Source of the DNA: JAVBTR01 sp031556065
Lineage (GTDB): Bacteria; Bacillota; Clostridia; Christensenellales; Aristaeellaceae
Assembly: GCA_031556065.1 (NCBI GenBank)
Contig: JAVBTR010000083.1
Location: 1-9,056 of the forward strand
Direction of reading: 5' to 3'
Length of the DNA: 9,056 bases
In this document: in pieces, positions 7,801 to 9,056 of the stretch
Position numbering within the stretch: position 1 is the first letter of the stretch
Layout of the letters: each line of letters begins with the position of its first letter
The notes under the pieces: model-generated
The model's input: only the letters and a program-made list of their open reading frames with translations
What the model was told of the DNA's origin: nothing
The model's database searches: none
Position numbers and translations under genes: made by a program

Positions 7801-7836
7801 TTCCAGCTTCTGCCGAATGGTTTCAAAGCCGTCCAC
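4831..7836 (-). CDS. Phage tail tape-measure protein, probably N-terminally truncated
   Basis: Tape-measure proteins set siphophage tail length and leave with the DNA at infection. The 1001-residue ORF shows the family pattern: helical charged N-terminal part (about 1-265), a run of 23-24-residue repeats (268-445), Trp-rich stretch (570-615) and Gly/Ala-rich repeats of the type GLANGMTGYD (about 680-870). The motif KINSPSHVFRDEVGRMTMKG (895-914) is typical near the C-terminus. The GTG at 7836 has only GGGG before it, and the frame is open further upstream into portal sequence. No usual N-terminal tape-measure start region is seen, so the 5' end has probably been lost in a deletion joining it to the portal gene 11 bp away. 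The C-terminus looks native and runs into a terminator. The tail genes normally found downstream are absent. Confidence 0.87.
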   Translation of the reverse strand: MDGFETIRQKLEAEVARANARGQKDADASVYENAMVAAAQGMAAINAELDAQYDKEYNLIKLMAEGTEKETAFAALNVRYNENRLAAAHEYADTLAAIVMPVWNQQDIQDTDAAIDVLFGKLREYSIAANNDDTLGMAKVLEDIERLTDTMSEGALVDYLGVLTQIQTLIDSGMSEAEIQKLFPDLDVSGQMEQIAALTQFVKEHKSTLEGLNGIFSEAVPEEMVKIATDLDMTGAQSRWDEFAANPGVITTQAVVDSYREAEEIKQLEPKVTAFIETYTDEGADKTQLSPTGLLAYIEKYAEVTSGADVSALTPQNVTAMVAAYEQLARGVDVSKLKPDQITGYIKQYLERTGVDTSKLTPEGITAFVLAYEEVSGGALTTSLTPTDVAAMVTQYLQAENIDISKLTQPQIEAIVEKYAEATNCDKTALHTEVTAQIVAYEDKNKGKKPNYIESRIGIVGYDLAAYNAFVASHPVTVNGLVRVKEVFDNPSDVLGADNVTVWENGKEIPIYLVPANKITAETLIAYGEDGSLHVLITPDIQGTTASVQQAAETVMNKYVTTSVFGNESRNDWGWLNDLLGADLITWLKSFNMELTAFEKNKGSWVSLWGLLDGATLSGIDMRMGQQISGDNLAGLSAYVAEMVKAIENGADVSASDLTNLQEIVTFLNNLQMTGTGENIRAGLAQGMTEGGWQADADTVATELEKALNKALGIESPSTLMMPVGGYVAAGIGEGMTEYDLATDAGILATNLTTAIEAAITEEAFNPFGNTVAQGLANGMTGYDQTATAGTMAANIAMAIGTALPGEALAGFGTAAVTGLSRAMSTYSMTSTGSTISANVKSALSNNLTSTALRSIGVNAMSGLVAGINAGKSGVVTAMKSAAQAAVNAAKATLKINSPSHVFRDEVGRMTMKGFGLGVTLESKEQAKAVSNAARYLTDVAQVGSIASLSNDNRRTYNSESNVNLSGNTFVVRDEQDIRSLAIEIATLTKRQQRGRGLRMA

Positions 7837-7847
7837 GTCCCCAGGGC

Positions 7848-8882
7848 TTATGCACCTCTCATAAGACCGTCCATATTAAAGCGCACATAAAAACGCCCTT
7901 TTTCCATATCGGTAAAGAGCGCTTTGTTCATTGCCTGTTCGATTCTCACCAGCCATGGGCGTATCGTATGAACGCCAAATGAAATGCCCTGATGCTCAAT
8001 ATTGCTAAAAGTTGCATGCTCCAGATCCCCCACCAAATGAGGCGGCACACGGTAAATACGGCAAATTTCCGCTACCTGGAACTTGCGACTTTCTAAAAAT
8101 TGCGCCTCATTATTCGGCATTGATATCCGCTCGAACTTCATGTTTTCTTCAAGGATGGCTACTTTGCCGGAGTTAGCCGAACCCCCATAGGCCGCATTCC
8201 ATGAATCCCTTAATGCCTGAGCATTCTTCACTGTACTCGGGTGAGTGAGCACCCCCGCTGGCGTAGCGCCATTTGAAAAGAACCTGCTGCCATATTCTTC
8301 TGCCGCCAGCCCCAGCCCGATGGCATTACGCTCCAAGGCTATAGGGCTATATCCCATGATGCCATCGAAGCCTAAACCGGAAATGTGTAAAACATCCTCT
8401 GGGCGAAGGGGTACGGTTTTGCCGTCGCTGCGGGTATACCCATATACCAAAGTACCGCTATCATTCCGATCCACATTCATCTTCTCCGGCAGCAGCGGAT
8501 ACAAACCTACGATCTGCCCCCTACCGTTTCGAATGATCTGCGTATAAGAATTACCCCATAGGAGCAAATGGGCCAGCATGGTTTCCCGCCAAATGAACGA
8601 GGTCATTTCAGCATTGGGTTCGTCATGGAGAATCGGATACAATGGGTGCTTCAATGCCTTATCTGTACCAGCGTCCGTATATTCGAACACATGAAGAGGC
8701 AGGCTGGCGACCGTTTCTGAAATAACACGAACACAGGCATACACTGCCGACATCTGTACTGCCGTTCTTGGATTCACAACCTTCCCAGCTATACTGGAAC
8801 CAAAATAAAACGCTGTTGCACCGCTGACAGCATTTTGAGGCTTGGCCCTTGATTTGAACAAGCCTATGAATGGTTTTTTCAT
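7848..8882 (-). CDS. HK97-type phage portal protein, C-terminally truncated
   Basis: Portal proteins form the dodecameric ring through which DNA enters and leaves the capsid. The N-terminal part is typical: a basic start (MKKPFIGLFKSRAKPQN), then RTAVQMSAVYACVRVISETV (39-58) and ASLPLHVFEY. EICRIYRVPPHLVGDLE follows, then FSNIEHQGISF and RPWLVRIEQAMN. It has 344 residues against about 400-430 for the family and stops at GLMRGA, where relatives continue with RGD and then about 60-80 more residues. I chose ATG 8882 because GGAGGT (8892-8887) sits 4 nt before it and relatives start here; an in-frame ATG at 8939 has no such site. Terminase should lie upstream but is absent. Loss of the C-terminal region would probably abolish ring function. 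Confidence 0.87.
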   Translation of the reverse strand: MKKPFIGLFKSRAKPQNAVSGATAFYFGSSIAGKVVNPRTAVQMSAVYACVRVISETVASLPLHVFEYTDAGTDKALKHPLYPILHDEPNAEMTSFIWRETMLAHLLLWGNSYTQIIRNGRGQIVGLYPLLPEKMNVDRNDSGTLVYGYTRSDGKTVPLRPEDVLHISGLGFDGIMGYSPIALERNAIGLGLAAEEYGSRFFSNGATPAGVLTHPSTVKNAQALRDSWNAAYGGSANSGKVAILEENMKFERISMPNNEAQFLESRKFQVAEICRIYRVPPHLVGDLEHATFSNIEHQGISFGVHTIRPWLVRIEQAMNKALFTDMEKGRFYVRFNMDGLMRGA

Positions 8883-8886
8883 TTGC

Positions 8887-8892
8887 ACCTCC
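8887..8892 (-). promoter_or_regulatory. Ribosome binding site fixing the portal start
   Basis: On the minus strand this reads GGAGGT, 4 nt before ATG 8882. It decides in favour of the 344-residue portal over the longer in-frame form from 8939, whose extra 19 residues (MRLFDPFIINTKFDMPEVQ) do not resemble portal N-termini. Confidence 0.8.
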
Positions 8893-8936
8893 GGCATATC
8901 AAATTTCGTATTAATGATGAAGGGATCGAACAGCCG

Positions 8937-8959
8937 CATATATAACTTCGTTATATATG
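8937..8959. repeat. Perfect 10-bp inverted repeat with 3-bp spacer
   Basis: CATATATAAC and GTTATATATG flank TTC. The symmetry is perfect over 10 bp per arm. It is AT-rich, has no T-run beyond it, and lies between two divergent genes, so an operator or protein binding site is more likely than a terminator. It may mark the outer edge of the prophage remnant. The regulator is unknown. Confidence 0.75.
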
Positions 8960-8980
8960 ATGAAGTAGGGAGGAAATCAA
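8952..8980 (-). promoter_or_regulatory. Possible sigma-A promoter reading toward the portal gene
   Basis: On the minus strand a TTGATT -35-like box (8980-8975) is separated by exactly 17 bp from a TATATA -10-like box (8957-8952). The -10 box lies inside the right arm of the inverted repeat, so a protein bound there would block it. The -35 box overlaps the translation start of the opposite gene. AT-rich sequence gives such matches by chance, so this is tentative. Confidence 0.3.
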
Positions 8981-8981
8981 T

Positions 8982-9056
8982 GTGAAGAAACTGCTATGCT
9001 TTATCCTGGGATTGTTAATACTGTGCGCCAATTCACTCGCCTTTGCAGAAACAGCC
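8982..9056 (+). CDS. Start of an exported protein gene (signal peptide only), 3' end outside
   Basis: Only 25 codons are visible, starting at GTG 8982. They read as a classic signal peptide: basic MKK, a hydrophobic core (LLCFILGLLILC) and a small-residue end ANSLAFA, with probable cleavage before ETA. AGGGAGGA at 8967-8974 lies 7 nt upstream, a good ribosome binding site. An ATG at 8980 overlaps this GTG but is followed at once by TGA, so GTG is the usable start. The mature part lies beyond the window, so function is unknown. It is divergent from the portal gene and is probably a host gene flanking the prophage remnant. Confidence 0.75.
   Translation, partial: MKKLLCFILGLLILCANSLAFAETA

Noticed and set aside
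7836..7870. A translational fusion or programmed frameshift joining portal to tape measure
   Set aside because: The tape-measure frame is open across the portal end, but there is no slippery heptamer and no stimulatory hairpin; a deletion join explains it better.
8942..8955. Resemblance to a loxP arm (ATAACTTCGT followed by TATA)
   Set aside because: There is one extra T relative to the 13-bp arm, no 8-bp spacer and no second arm. The similarity follows from the AT-rich hairpin symmetry.
1..9056. CRISPR array, toxin-antitoxin, retron or phage-defence genes
   Set aside because: No regularly spaced exact repeats, reverse transcriptase, nuclease or small paired genes are seen on either strand.

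Overview
The window looks like chromosome from a low-to-mid GC Firmicute, most likely a gut-type Clostridia/Oscillospirales relative. The grounds are a compact tRNA cluster with encoded CCA ends, strong GGAGG-type ribosome binding sites, a Tn4451/TndX-like large serine recombinase with a zinc ribbon, a MalF/MalG plus GH13 maltodextrin operon, and an HK97-type siphophage portal and tape-measure pair. The taxonomic call is inference; no marker gene is present.

Layout: (1) 1-587, seven tRNAs on the + strand (Arg-TCT cut by the window edge, His-GTG, Gln-TTG, Lys-TTT, Leu-TAG, Gly-GCC, Gly-TCC), closed by a rho-independent terminator at about 611-650. (2) 588-803, a non-coding gap with that terminator, a 20-bp direct repeat in two copies and a convergent terminator. 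(3) 804 to about 1829, minus strand, the C-terminal two thirds of a large serine recombinase without its catalytic resolvase domain. (4) About 1826-4818, plus strand, the 3' third of a MalF-type permease, a complete MalG-type permease and a complete GH13 cyclomaltodextrinase/neopullulanase-type enzyme. (5) 4831-7836, minus strand, a very large phage tape-measure ORF, probably lacking its N-terminus. (6) 7848-8882, minus strand, a phage portal that stops early, 11 bp upstream of the tape-measure ORF. (7) 8937-8959, a perfect 10-bp inverted repeat, followed at 8982 by the start of a divergent gene for an exported protein that runs off the window.

The GH13 enzyme and MalG would together import and degrade maltodextrins or cyclodextrins. 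The retained MalF fragment has lost most of its membrane segments, and no binding protein is visible, so the importer is probably dead in this copy unless another MalF serves it. The prophage part has lost everything normally found between portal and tape measure (protease, capsid, connectors, major tail protein), so it is a remnant that cannot make particles.

The most notable feature is not a new system but a chain of abrupt joins. Recombinase/malF (about 1826), GH13/tape-measure terminator (about 4800-4830) and portal/tape measure (about 7836-7855) are joined with almost no intergenic DNA, and at two of the joins both partners are truncated. Either this locus is a genomic-island scar shaped by several deletions or inversions, or part of the contig is mis-assembled. 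I see no CRISPR array, defence system, toxin-antitoxin pair or complete mobile element.
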